Made by a program: the position numbers and the translations under genes | Shown: in pieces, positions 47,101 to 54,960 of the stretch | Layout: each line of letters starts with the position of its first letter | Position numbering within the stretch: position 1 is the stretch's first letter | Notes under the pieces: model-generated | What the model was told of the DNA's origin: nothing | What the model saw: only the letters and a program-made list of their open reading frames with translations | Database searches by the model: none | Source of the DNA: Saxidomus purpurata | Lineage: Eukaryota > Mollusca > Bivalvia > Venerida > Veneridae | DNA: 64,000 bases | NCBI GenBank assembly: GCA_022818135.1 | Contig: JAFMSR010000016.1 | Location: forward strand, 11,772,177-11,836,176 | Direction of reading: 5' to 3'

Positions 47101-49052
47101 AAAATGGGATTTTTAGATAGAATAATAATGCTGATTTGCTGTTGTGATTTCCATAGAAGATGTGCATGCATCGTGACAAAAGTTTAGGATTTAGTAATGA
47201 TGGCTTGTGTTCTGTAAATTGGTTAATTTTCATGTGGCGAAAATTTTGTTTTTTGTGAGCAGACAGACTAATTTGCATATCTTAAATTTGTGAAAGGAGA
47301 ATTATTTATAGTTAATGTATGTGAAATGAATTTTTCGCAAGATTTTTAAAATAAGCAAAGTGGGAAATTTGTGAAGATAGCAAAAATTTAAGCATTGTGA
47401 GTATTATTTAATTTACAGTATGCAGTAACATTATGACACATAGTGAAGAAGCATTTAATATAATCATACATTATTTTGGCAGGCCTAAGTGCTGACCCAT
47501 TTACTGATGTAGATGTACATTCTCCAATGACCCCTAAAACACCAAGTTCACCAGGGCAGTTCTCATCTCTGAGAAGAATCTTGGATCAGAGACGCAACCT
47601 TGTTATGCAGCTGTTTGAAGAGAATGGACTTTTTCCTTCAGGTAGAACTGTTTGGCAAATAATTGAATATTTTTGTTCCAAGAAAAGGATGATTTTCCAT
47701 GTAATGTTTTATGTAGTGTAGCATAATCAAGCTTACCTTAAGGTTTGTACATGTAAAGTTCTACTTTTAAGACCATTCAATATTAAGGCCAAATATTTTC
47801 AACCAAAATGGTCCATTGTATAGTAAAAAGGTCTCGATAAAAAGGCGTCCTTGATATAAAGACCACTTTACGCCGGTCCAAATGGTGGTTTGTTAGAGGA
47901 ACTTTACTGTATTTCACATCTTTCATACATGGAGCAGAGGTTTAATTTTGAAATAAATGGTCTTTGCTGTGATTGTGAAGAGGAAGTTTTTAATGATGAA
48001 TATAACCGAAGATAGAATAAGTAAACCCTTTAAATGATAGAAACAGTGAATATGGGGAAAAGGTGAGGAAATAAAGCTTTACCCAAACACCAAACCTCAC
48101 CACCAGAAATAAAACTTTCAAAATGATTTTCTTATTATGGGAGAGTCAATTAAGAAAAAGAACAACTCATGCAGGGTGCTCCCTCCACGCCGAAATCTCT
48201 ACCAACATCACAACGACACAACAACTACATTTATCAGCCGATTTTTGTCTAAAGCACCAACTTAAATACTAATGCGGCATAATCATAATTTAACATATTT
48301 AAATGAACAGTAACCAAAAATTGCTTTTATAAAACTGTCACCAAAAATACACTATGTGCAGTAAGATGCGCATAATGTCACTTTAAATGATAGAGGGTTA
48401 TGGGTTGGAGTGTTTATTTTAAGGCAAAAAAGTGTTTCCAGTCTTCTGACTGAACTTAGGGTTTTTACTGCCGACCTCAAAAAATGTTTATGAGAAAATG
48501 ATCAAAAAGAACAATTTTCAAGAGGAAAATGATAAATGAAAAAAACCTGACTTAAGCCTGTCCTTAATTTTTTTGGCAAAGAAAACATGGAAACAGGTGT
48601 TTTTTTTGTTTGGCCTTAGGTGAACTGCCGTTCACATGAACATAATCGAAACACTGTTGAAGCAGGCATTTTTTATCACAAAGAAAAGTAGGTTTAGAGA
48701 TTATAATTTTTTTATTAATATATCCTCTCACTTTGGGCATTAGTTGTAACCTCTGCTGAATGAACTTTAATCTGTTGAATTATACTTACAAACATGTCAG
48801 ATTTGCATCTTATTTACAGCACAAGCTACGGCAACTTTCCAGGCAAAATACCAGGAAATATTCCCCACAAGGACCTGTCTGCAGTTAAAAATAAGAGAAG
48901 TGAGACAAAAGATGATGGCCCAGTCTGCTGCACAGGAAGCTGCGGCACTTGGAGGATCTGGGGATGGGGGAGACGGCTCTCTTCAGTCTGCAGGTGACTT
49001 GGACTCGCAGTCTAGTTTCCAGGAGAGGGAGGATTTTGGGGACCAGTCATAA
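26087..49052 (+). CDS. cic: Capicua (CIC) HMG-box transcriptional repressor, 24 coding exons
   Basis: CDS join: 26087-26159, 27579-27749, 28939-29759, 30331-31879, 32556-32738, 33449-33618, 34073-34258, 35164-35299, 36560-36696, 37113-37266, 37662-39259, 39817-39978, 40686-40742, 41110-41258, 41662-41780, 42717-42902, 43322-43492, 43910-44268, 44701-44871, 45081-45220, 45814-45959, 46829-47023, 47483-47641, 48820-49052. The total is 7425 nt, 2474 aa, close to the long vertebrate isoform. Domains: Tudor-like/DUF4819 region about 194-332, Cys motif about 491-541, HMG box about 994-1075, C1 motif about 2231-2279, conserved C-terminus from about 2371. CIC represses genes downstream of receptor tyrosine kinase/ERK signalling by binding TGAATGAA-like sites; HMG box and C1 bind DNA together. 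The 5' non-coding exon was not found, and a separate short-isoform start cannot be seen. Confidence 0.96.
27125..27307 (+). mobile_element. TACTGTA-ended MITE, copy 1
   Basis: Starts TACTGTAACTTGGGTAAT and ends ATTACTCAATTTACAC. The inside has CGAAAGGAGA, GTAAATCTATGTGAAATGAAT and AGCGAAAAATTAAAT, shared with copies at 30.1, 40.0, 44.3, 47.2, 49.7 and 61.3 kb. TA at the ends fits a Tc1/mariner-type target. Confidence 0.7.
27579..27749 (+). CDS. cic: cic coding exon 2
   Basis: Acceptor TTTCATTGCAG, donor GTAACA. Encodes [15 protein letters not shown], basic then acidic, then K-R-Q-K, a possible nuclear localisation patch. Confidence 0.85.
28939..29759 (+). CDS. cic: cic coding exon 3, N-terminal DUF4819/Tudor-like region
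   Basis: Acceptor TATTTTAG, donor GTATGG. Contains a basic P-P-K-K-R-K patch (likely NLS), then [19 protein letters not shown] and N-I-V-G-D-N-P-P-P, the long-isoform-specific conserved block of CIC. Confidence 0.92.
30100..30302 (+). mobile_element. TACTGTA-ended MITE, copy 2
   Basis: GAGCAGACGGACTTGTTTGC, TAGTAAATCTATGTGAACTG and GCGAAAAATTAAAT, ending ATATTACCCAAATAACAGTA, about 30 bp ahead of cic exon 4. Edges approximate. Confidence 0.62.
30331..31879 (+). CDS. cic: cic coding exon 4, Cys motif and Ser/Pro-rich region
   Basis: Acceptor TTGTTTTCAG, donor GTTAGT. Contains [20 protein letters not shown] and Y-C-S-R-H-L-S, a CIC-conserved Cys/His motif, then [13 protein letters not shown]. 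Many S/T-P sites suit proline-directed kinases such as ERK. Confidence 0.93.
32556..32738 (+). CDS. cic: cic coding exon 5
   Basis: Carries the conserved [12 protein letters not shown] block found in CIC ahead of the HMG box. Acceptor CCCCTCAG, donor GTAAGT. Confidence 0.9.
32792..32952. mobile_element. Mariner-like MITE with TACAGTAAA ends
   Basis: TACAGTAAA at the left is inverted as TTTACTGTA at the right (32944-32952), about 160 bp apart, in the intron after cic exon 5. TA at both ends suits a TA target duplication. Confidence 0.62.
33449..33618 (+). CDS. cic: cic coding exon 6, acidic
   Basis: Starts with an Asp-rich run ([15 protein letters not shown]), then [10 protein letters not shown]. 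The donor GTCGGC is weak. The exon ends phase 0 directly before the HMG exon. Confidence 0.85.
33710..33904. repeat. AAGACCAC-type repeat, relative of 47748-47911
   Basis: Shares ATTAAGACCA blocks and the end GAACTTTACTGTA with the element at 47.8 kb. The left end is diverged. Confidence 0.5.
34073..34258 (+). CDS. cic: cic coding exon 7, HMG box N-terminal part
   Basis: Encodes [17 protein letters not shown], then [18 protein letters not shown] and K-Y-H-E-L-A, helices 1, 2 and early 3 of a SOX/CIC-type HMG box. Donor GTATAT. Confidence 0.97.
34344..34762. mobile_element. hAT MITE, 419 bp, in the HMG-box intron
   Basis: Ends TAGGGATGTCATTGATT and AATCGATTACATCCCTA are inverted repeats. A perfect 8-bp duplication GTTATCTT flanks them (34336-34343 and 34763-34770). 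Inside are repeated ATCGATA/TCGATAC blocks, as in many animal hAT MITEs. No open frame of note. It starts about 85 bp after cic exon 7. Confidence 0.85.
34797..34973. mobile_element. Mariner-like MITE with TACAG/CTGTA ends
   Basis: TACAGTTAACTCCATATATA on the left, ATTACTGTA on the right. It lies directly after the hAT MITE in the same intron. Confidence 0.5.
35164..35299 (+). CDS. cic: cic coding exon 8, HMG box C-terminal part
   Basis: [22 protein letters not shown] completes helix 3 and the basic tail of the CIC HMG box. Acceptor TGTCTTAG, donor GTAAAT. Confidence 0.96.
35519..36486. repeat. Dispersed repeat with about four internal 164-bp tandem units
   Basis: Starts AGCTCGACTTTT and ends AAAAGTCGAGCGCGCTGTCC then CAGCTCTTG, so the termini are partly inverted. 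Inside, a unit with TTGCGTACCACCTCAAATAT, TGTTCACCATCATG and GAGGAGGTAACTCTATCAAG recurs every 164 bp. The style is familiar from bivalve genomes (recollection). It lies in the cic intron after the HMG box. The ORFs in it are repeat shadows. Confidence 0.75.
36560..36696 (+). CDS. cic: cic coding exon 9
   Basis: Acidic start ([11 protein letters not shown]), then [10 protein letters not shown], a motif also seen in exon 6; R-S-x-S-x motifs are possible phosphorylation/14-3-3 sites. Acceptor GTTTTTCAG, donor GTAAGC. Confidence 0.88.
37113..37266 (+). CDS. cic: cic coding exon 10
   Basis: Polypyrimidine T10 acceptor; encodes an S/E/D-rich linker ([10 protein letters not shown]). Donor GTACTT. 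Phase-consistent with both neighbours. Confidence 0.82.
37662..39259 (+). CDS. cic: cic coding exon 11, large Gln/Pro/Ser-rich exon
   Basis: 533 codons. Starts [13 protein letters not shown] with S/D-E clusters, then a long low-complexity Q/P/T/N-rich tract ([11 protein letters not shown]) as in the middle of CIC. Donor GTTTGT. Confidence 0.92.
39817..39978 (+). CDS. cic: cic coding exon 12
   Basis: 54 codons, Q/V/P-rich. Acceptor AATAACAG, donor GTAAGT, phase 0 on both sides. Confidence 0.85.
40021..40168 (+). mobile_element. TACTGTA-ended MITE, copy 3 (decayed)
   Basis: AATTGGGTAGTTTTTATGTG on the left, TAGTAAATCTGTGTAAAATG inside, ATTAACCAATTTACTGTA on the right. In the intron after cic exon 12. 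Confidence 0.58.
40686..40742 (+). CDS. cic: cic coding exon 13 (57 nt micro-exon)
   Basis: 19 codons ([10 protein letters not shown]), phase 0 on both sides, so it can be skipped without a frameshift. Acceptor ATTTCAG, donor GTAAGT. Confidence 0.8.
41110..41258 (+). CDS. cic: cic coding exon 14
   Basis: Gln-rich ([12 protein letters not shown]), ending R-V-L-L-P-S-S-Q-K. Acceptor TTTCTTTAG, donor GTAAGT. Confidence 0.85.
41662..41780 (+). CDS. cic: cic coding exon 15
   Basis: L-T-F-V-Q-P-S, then [12 protein letters not shown]. Donor GTATGT; a SINE starts about ten bases downstream. Confidence 0.88.
41791..42060 (+). mobile_element. tRNA-derived SINE, copy 1
   Basis: A-box-like GTGGCTAAGTGG near 41801 and B box GTTCGAGCCCC near 41866 are spaced as in a tRNA; then CTACTGACCATGACTCT and a SINE body. 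It starts about ten bases after the cic exon 15 donor. The family is shared with 43018-43190. Confidence 0.72.
42140..42640 (+). repeat. 43-bp minisatellite, about 12 copies, splice-acceptor-like
   Basis: Each unit has CTATGTTTCTTTTTTTAG, then CTCAAGTTAGGACTATTACAG. A pyrimidine run ending in AG recurs every 43 bp, ahead of cic exon 16. Copies differ by one or two bases (TTTCC/TTTGC; AAGTT/AGTT in copy 2). Confidence 0.92.
42717..42902 (+). CDS. cic: cic coding exon 16
   Basis: [12 protein letters not shown], then P/T-rich. Acceptor TGTTACCAG, about 75 bp downstream of twelve acceptor-like minisatellite units. Donor GTCAGT. Confidence 0.85.
43018..43190 (+). mobile_element. tRNA-derived SINE, copy 2
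   Basis: A box TGGTGTAGTGGTTA (43028-43041) and B box GGTTCGAGCCC (43089-43099), then CTACCAACCATGACTCT as in copy 1. It lies in the intron before cic exon 17. Confidence 0.75.
43322..43492 (+). CDS. cic: cic coding exon 17
   Basis: Encodes [14 protein letters not shown], then [11 protein letters not shown]. Acceptor ATGTTATAG has only a weak pyrimidine tract; donor GTAAGT. Confidence 0.82.
43910..44268 (+). CDS. cic: cic coding exon 18
   Basis: S/P-rich ([12 protein letters not shown]), then a basic end [10 protein letters not shown] and K-K-D-R-K. Acceptor TTCTTTCAG, donor GTGAAT. Confidence 0.87.
44308..44485 (+). mobile_element. TACTGTA-family MITE, copy 4
   Basis: GCGCAGACAGACTCGTTC, CGTGAAAGGAGAATTCTC, AGTAAATCGGTGTGAAATGA and AGCGAAAATTAAATC, as in copy 1. 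Terminal bases are diverged. Confidence 0.65.
44701..44871 (+). CDS. cic: cic coding exon 19
   Basis: 57 codons, S/T/E-rich, phase 0 on both sides. Acceptor TTTATTACAG, donor GTAAGA. Confidence 0.82.
45081..45220 (+). CDS. cic: cic coding exon 20
   Basis: [13 protein letters not shown], then [10 protein letters not shown], leading into the C1 exon. Acceptor TGTTTGCAG, donor GTAAGT. Confidence 0.87.
45556..45720. repeat. Relative of the foldback repeat at 10.0 kb
   Basis: ATGGTATATGAGGATATATT, CTGCCTTGA, TATCCCAACATACAACATC match the 10.0-kb foldback in order, with the arms decayed. In the intron before cic exon 21. Confidence 0.5.
45814..45959 (+). CDS. cic: cic coding exon 21, C1 motif
   Basis: [12 protein letters not shown], then L-P-Q-F-N-P-E and [14 protein letters not shown]: the C1 motif, which works with the HMG box in DNA binding. 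Donor GTAAAA. Confidence 0.96.
46153..46199. repeat. CT-rich (TTCTTC) microsatellite
   Basis: Imperfect TTC/TCC run in a cic intron. Confidence 0.75.
46311..46515 (+). repeat. About 41-bp minisatellite, 5 copies
   Basis: Unit with GAGTTTTATTTAAGCTCACC, TCATGTGCAGCAGAATCTC. It lies in the intron before cic exon 22. Confidence 0.82.
46829..47023 (+). CDS. cic: cic coding exon 22
   Basis: T-P-rich repeats ([15 protein letters not shown]), then [11 protein letters not shown], conserved in CIC. Acceptor TATCTTGTAG, donor GTTAGT. Confidence 0.93.
47217..47420 (+). mobile_element. TACTGTA-ended MITE, copy 5
   Basis: AAATTGGTTAATTTTCATGT on the left, GAGCAGACAGACTAATTTGC and GTGAAAGGAGA inside, and TATTTAATTTACAGTA on the right. 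Ends 60 bp before cic exon 23. Confidence 0.68.
47483..47641 (+). CDS. cic: cic coding exon 23
   Basis: [19 protein letters not shown], the hallmark of the conserved CIC C-terminus. Acceptor ATTTTGGCAG, donor GTAGAA. Confidence 0.95.
47748..47911. mobile_element. Mariner-like MITE, AAGACC family
   Basis: TACATGTAAAGTTC on the left against GAACTTTACTGTA on the right; AAGACC blocks inside. In the intron after cic exon 23. Confidence 0.6.
48029..48387 (+). mobile_element. TTAA MITE, copy 3 (deletion-riddled)
   Basis: Same order of sequence as 8743-9170, with the right end intact (TGCGCATAATGTCACT then TTAA). The left half has lost many single bases and short runs, so the 61-codon frame of the other copies is destroyed; the left terminal repeat is gone. 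Confidence 0.78.
48820..49052 (+). CDS. cic: cic coding exon 24 and stop
   Basis: [12 protein letters not shown], then [13 protein letters not shown], a conserved amphipathic end, then a G/S/D-rich tail and TAA at 49050-49052. Acceptor CTTATTTACAG. Confidence 0.95.
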
Positions 49053-49680
49053 ATTCAAGACGCACAGGACTGTGTACCAGTCAAGTGCTATTTTTAGATT
49101 GTCCTCTGCCAGTGAACTAATATATATGCCAGTTATTCTTGATTTTGAGTAAATATTTAAGAATGAAAAAGGAGTGACACAAATGTTAGTACTTTGAAGA
49201 CAGATATTATTATTTATATGGATTAGGTCCAGATGGAATAAGCTTGATATTAGATAGATCAAATTTATGAATTACAACAGTATTGTTGATATAGTGAATG
49301 CATGTTGATATTAGGTTTAAACAAATGAAATTTACAATGGAGGCCTTTTAAGAAAATGCTAGGGAGTTATTTGAAGAAAATTCCGTTTGTGGGTTATGTT
49401 ATGTTACCTGGTTTCTCTGTTATGTATTCTTGTTGCAGTGCCTATATGTGTACTTATTGCAAACAGTAATGCAAATCGGTTTGTACTACACAAAGAATAT
49501 TGTATGAATGCTATCACCTTTTAGATCTGCTTTACACATGTAGTGTAATTTAGCTATGCTATATAAATAGCAACCACAGGGTTTTGTGTAGTGCATGAAT
49601 ACAGCACAGTATGATCTGCGTTGCTACTGCTATTATTTGCTTACATGTCGTAAAGGTGACATTACACTTAAGTTGTAATT

Positions 49681-49883
49681 TATATTGGGTAATATTGGAG
49701 ATAATTAAATTTTCGCTCTTTCTCGAAATTTCCCACTTCGCTGATTAAAAATTTTCAAAATGATGTTTTCACATATGTTTACTATTGGGGAATTTTCTTG
49801 TGGCAAATTTAAAATTTTCTAACAATTCTCTGTGCTTACAAAATACAATAATTTCTTTACACGAAAATTACCAAATTTACAGT
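49681..49883 (-). mobile_element. TACTGTA-ended MITE, copy 6, in the cic 3' UTR
   Basis: Minus orientation: ATTAAATTTTCGCTC, AAATTTCCCACTTCGCTGA, ending ACGAAAATTACCAAATTTAC then AGTA. Confidence 0.66.
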
Positions 49884-51140
49884 AGCAGCAGATGAAGAAA
49901 TCTTGGTTTTTGTGTTTGGATGTTCATTTTGTTCATTTATCATAAGTTCTATTTCATTATATACACATTGTACTGTTGTTTGGGGAGTTTAGTTAGTCTG
50001 TTACAAACAGTCTAGGCTTCAGTTTTGTTTAGTGGCACAAGCTTTAGTAACACATGGCCTGTATGGTGTTTGAGTTTATAGTCACCACTTAATTCAGGTA
50101 TAATATGCACAAATAATGATAGCTTTTGGCTTATAATCTGATAAAATATCTACAATTAAAGTGTGATAGAGGAAAATCTTGTATGGCCTATAAACCATGT
50201 AATGTATCTTCTTTTCTCTCGATGGTCCACATGTAATACTACTGGTAAAAGTTCTCATTTGATGTTAAGTACGATTAAGTTATACACTTTCATGTTTAAA
50301 AATCACTCAAAGACTTTATGCAGTTACAGTACCCTTTAAAAACTACACACGCCTTTAAGTGTGTTCGAACATACAGTACTACATGTGGTCTTGTTTCCTG
50401 TTGAATTTGTGGAATGTTTCACACAGTAATAAGCAGTTACATTTTCGTAACTCGGAACAAAGTTAAAGGACTGTCACGTGTAGTGCACAACTAAACAAAA
50501 CTTGGAACATGTTCGGAACAAGAGATTTTGTCAGTTTTGTATACAATGTATAGAAATCGGTTTCACTAGTATTCATATATTTCATTCACAATTTTATCAT
50601 ATAGTTCATATTTTGTACACAATTGTGAAAAGTGCTGTGATATTTTTCCATTGTTTCTTTAATGAATCGTGTAAATGCATTATTTTAGTACATTGTTAAG
50701 CTCATATTTTAATACCATGTTTGTTACAAAAATCTATTTTAATCACATTGGAACATACAAGCATTAATCATACAAGTATAGCTTTCATGTAACATGATGT
50801 TTTTCGTTTTAAATTTTAATATGAAATCTTTGACATTGCAGATGAAATGCTGTATTTATGGTATGTAATTATACACATAGAATTTCAACTTCTGCTTTAC
50901 AGACAATACCTGTTATTTCTGTATTGTTACTTGGGCTAACTTTATTTCTGTGCAGTTAACTACAATGTAGTTTCAGTTTTCGATGTTCGTAAATGTTTCA
51001 GTTAGATGAAATTCTCGGGAACAATTTGGATAACGTAAGAAATGTGAAAAAAAAATGTTTTTGAAGAAGTCCCAACCGAAAAGATAGCATCATTTTGCTT
51101 TGTCAAATCAATTATGACTGGTCTGTAAACAGTTTGTTCA

Positions 51141-51146
51141 AATAAA
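51141..51146 (+). promoter_or_regulatory. cic: Candidate cic poly(A) signal 1
   Basis: AATAAA about 2.1 kb past the stop codon. Confidence 0.45.
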
Positions 51147-52842
51147 GAAATATAGTCCATAGGATTTGTGATTTGCATAAATATTAATAACTTTCCTGCA
51201 CTGGTAATTGGTGTTTGATGTATGTAATTGTACTGTTAATCACTTCAAATTCACAAGACAAAAAGCTCATGATTTTCAATTTCTTGGTCAATTGACAAGA
51301 CCATGAATTCGCAAACAAGTGATCCCCCTAGTTGACATTGTTAAAACATAGATTGTTTTGAGAGAACTTTGAATTAGCAAAATGATGAAGAAGTGAAACA
51401 GTTCTCTGGCGAGGTGGGGGGGAATGTTTATATATTATAAATATATATATTTAGTCCTCGCAAATATTTCTTGATTTACAGTAATCCAGAAGTTCTTCTA
51501 ATTCACTGAATCAGTGATTAACTATTGAATCCATTGTTGTGTGTTATTCAGCTGTAATGAATGTACATTGGAAAGGACAACAGTTACAGTATACATGTAT
51601 ACACTTTCTTGATCTCAGTCTATTTACATACACAAGTTACACAACTATATCTAAGGTTGACATTGTATATTTATATTTTGTGGATAATGTTTTTAATTCT
51701 TAGTTCAAATTTTTTTTGTTTAAAAATTGATGAGTACTAAAACAGGTAAAAGTAGTATGAGTTCATTAGCTTTTAGCTATACCGGACATAAAAACTTCAT
51801 GAAACTTGTTCAGAAGGTTGCCTGCAACCCGTAGTTGGTCTATATCGAAGTTGAGCCACACGCTATTGGCAAACCAGTTGTGCTACAGACAATTATTCTA
51901 AAACATTTTCCAAAAGATTTTCCCAAAACTTACTCAGAACAGTCCCAGTCCAGCAATACCTGGGCCTCTTGTTTCAAATTTCAATAATTTAGGGAAATAA
52001 AAATCTTATACAAACTTGTCCCTGTGAAAAACACTATGTTCTAACTTTTGAGCCAAACAATGAAATTTCAAAGAGTGGTGAGTAAATTCCTGTTACCGTG
52101 TTACTGATAAGACATGTTATTGAAACACATATTTTTTGTCAAACACATGGTTCTTCTGATTGTAACTGCAGAATAATAGATTTTGGAATCATAAAATATG
52201 AAATAGATTATCTCCGTTCATTAAATAGGATAATTGAAATAGTGATTAACATGTTACGATACTGTATTTGAAGAAAAGTTTTTTTCTGTACAGGGCAATC
52301 AAATCTGTGGTATTCCTATGGTTGTTACAATGTACAGTTTAAACATTTATTTATAAAAGTTTGTTTCTGCAGTAGGTGCCTGATATGAAAACATGACACA
52401 AAAGATCATTTTGATAAAAAAAACTGTTTGCAAATTCTAGTGTTTATGGGATGTTTTGTTTAATGAAACAAAATGGTGGCTTGTAGGTCTTCTTCTTATT
52501 TGATATTATATGACTTGGTTAATGGCTTAAATGAGAAAGTGTTAATTTTCCTGACTGCAGTTTTTTAGAGTCTTGCAGGTAAACATTCATCATCAGTCAT
52601 TGTTTTACAGAAGTGATAGTCATCTTCAGTTCAATGTGCACACAATGTACTTTCTATGTGTATCTAGTTCTTTGGGAAGAAATGGGAGATGTGTATATTT
52701 TAAGTTCTTTTAGGGAATGTAGTATATGTAAATAACTGATAATACCACACTAGTGCAATGATACATATGTTTGTTACTGTTTATAGATCTATAAATAGCT
52801 TGACATTGTTAAGGTCTTTCTCTTTACCAGGATATAATTTGA

Positions 52843-52848
52843 AATAAA
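52843..52848 (+). promoter_or_regulatory. cic: Candidate cic poly(A) signal 2
   Basis: AATAAA followed within 20 bases by a TGTCTCTGG segment, about 3.8 kb past the stop. It is a candidate for the distal end. Confidence 0.45.
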
Positions 52849-53369
52849 TTTGTCTCTGGAAGAAAATATACATTATTTGTTATATGTTCTGTGTTAGTTA
52901 GTGAGGGAAGGAAGGAGGCGGTCTGACAGACAGACAGACGGAGAGTAATTCAAAGAAATTGGGTAACCATTGTCAAAGTGGAAGAGCACTCACCAACATG
53001 TTCAGCGGCCAATTGTTCAGTATATCGGTGGCTATCTGGTTGGTACTCTAAATCTGTCCATCAGCTGAAATTGTAATTAAGTCCTAAATAAGCCTGGAAC
53101 AAAACTGGATGCAAGAAGTTTAAATTTGTGAAATTGTCACAAGGATCATAACAAATTAATCGACCAGGCTAACTTTACCAAGATACTTTGTACAAGAATA
53201 CATGATCCAAAGGGGATCATTGGGCATCATTAAATGCATTAGTCATGTGCGATTGCAATACATTTGGCAGGCATTTGAATTTGGTTTGGTCTACGGAGAG
53301 CTTTCAGTAAATACAGTGAACTTGAACTTGCCAGGAGCGCCATAATGCTGTTTATACAGATGGATTTTC

Positions 53370-53620
53370 ATGAAACTTAGTCAGAATATGAAATCTAGGT
53401 CGATATCGAATATGGGTCATCTAGGGTCAAAAACTAGGTCACGGAGTCGAATCATAGAAAAACCTTGTATATGCAATAGAGGTATTTTTCATCGGCTCTT
53501 ACTGGTACTTGGTCAGAATGACTGCCTTGATAAAATCTATGTTGAGTTCGAATATTGGCCACCTGGGATCAAAAACTAAGTCACTGGGTCAAATCATAGA
53601 AAAGCCTTCTGTATGAGATA
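53370..53620 (+). repeat. Molluscan-type repeat, about 160-bp unit, 1.5 copies
   Basis: GTCAAAAACTAGGTCAC and GATCAAAAACTAAGTCACTG recur about 155 bp apart, with TTGGTCAGAATG and AATCATAGAAAA(A/G)CCTT. The pattern is familiar from bivalve genomes. The 69-codon frame here is a repeat shadow. Confidence 0.6.
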
Positions 53621-53762
53621 AGAGTTGGCACTTTTCATTTGATATTCATGAAGAAAGTATTACTTTAGCCTCTTCGAAATCGGTGAATTTGTAAAAGGCT
53701 TGTGGGCCTTTCACTTTCTTATAAAGGTTTAGCTTCTTTCTAGGGAGTTAATCGCCGTTTGT

Positions 53763-54960
53763 TCAGATCCTTTTGGTCGTCCTCTTTTCATAATATTTGC
53801 AGGTAGCTTTATTGTTGAAACTGAGCCCTATGTCGCCCTCCCTGGTTCCCTTCAAACGTTCAGCGCCATCGGTACCGCCAGCTTGGGCAACGACAAGAGG
53901 CTCTAGGCTTCTATGAAGAGCTCTGTCGGGATCTTCATTTTCTGCGGAAACTGGATATTGGCTGGTGGATTCAGGCAGTTCCTTCGTCATAATGTTAGTT
54001 GCAACGTTGGTGAGTGATTTGTTTCCATTTTCTGTTTCTCCGTCATCCTTCAGCATGTACATTTCCAAGTTCAGTAGCCGTTTCATCTTTGATGGTCTCG
54101 TCTCTTGGTATGATATCGAGTAAGATATCATCGCCTCTATCCCATGATGTTAATAGGGCATGGAGCTGGTTCAGTTTCACAGTGAACTTATTTCCTGTGA
54201 CTTTCGAAACACACGACGCTATTTTCTGACATATTTGCGACGCCGCTCTGACTTCGGTTGAGTCTTATTCGAAAGGGTTGTTGCCATGACCTCTGTTATC
54301 TGCGGGGCACTGTTCAATCATGTCTTGTAAGCGGTAGGCTTTAGTCCACCTTTCATATATAAGAGAAATGTCAAAAAGTAGTTGGTCTTCACTTCGTCTA
54401 AGTGCAAATATGTGACAGCACGGTAGTCTGTACTTGGTGTGAAATAAACTCTGTAAGCGTCTTCTGTGTAAGACTGCCGATGCATTTTCTGACTTGTCAA
54501 GTTGCTTCTTCACTAGGCCATACGCGTTCTACGTGGGCCCCTGTTTGTGCGTAACCCGATGGCTGAATGTGAACTTAAGACGGCAGCTCTAGATAACTTT
54601 CCGTCAATTTATGTTCGGTGTGTGCCGAGTAATGCAACAAAGTCCGTGGCAAATCCGTTTAATTCAGAATGCTTTTATATCACCTGTTTCAATTTCTGGT
54701 TCAAACTTTCAACCCTGTTGTTTGTTTGGTTACCTAAACAGTCTGCCGACGAAAGTCCGACAGTCCTAATCGGATGCCGAAATGAGTTGAACGTCGATAC
54801 AGCCTGTCTGTTTAATATTTTGAAGCTCTATCTCGACAAACTGTGGTCACATGGCCCAGAGTTAATGAACAATGGCGTTATACACACCCGTGATGGTGCG
54901 CACCTTAAAAATGTGTTCAAAAAAGGTTCGACGCCAGCATCAGTCATGCATTCCTTTACC
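53763..54960 (-). pseudogene. SWIM-domain (ZSWIM/MULE-like) pseudogene
   Basis: On the minus strand from about 54960 a single frame runs with at least three in-frame stops through H-P-I-R, then T-N-N-R-V-E-S-L-N-Q-K-L-K-Q-V-I and D-F-V-A-L-L-G-T, a block typical of MULE-derived ZSWIM3-like proteins. Further down, 54513-54265 carries L-P-C-C-H-I-F-A-L-R-R, a SWIM zinc-finger-like core, then R-W-T-K-A-Y. The last frame (54131-53763) is hydrophilic and may be its C-terminal tail. The stops mean it is dead. No flanking repeats were found. Confidence 0.65.

Larger units (their letters stand above)
49053..52860 (+). other. cic: cic 3' UTR (end uncertain)
   Basis: AT-rich, no coding exon. Candidate poly(A) signals lie at 51141 and 52843. 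A TACTGTA-family MITE sits inside it in minus orientation (49681-49883), so the mature message may carry a transposon hairpin. Confidence 0.5.
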
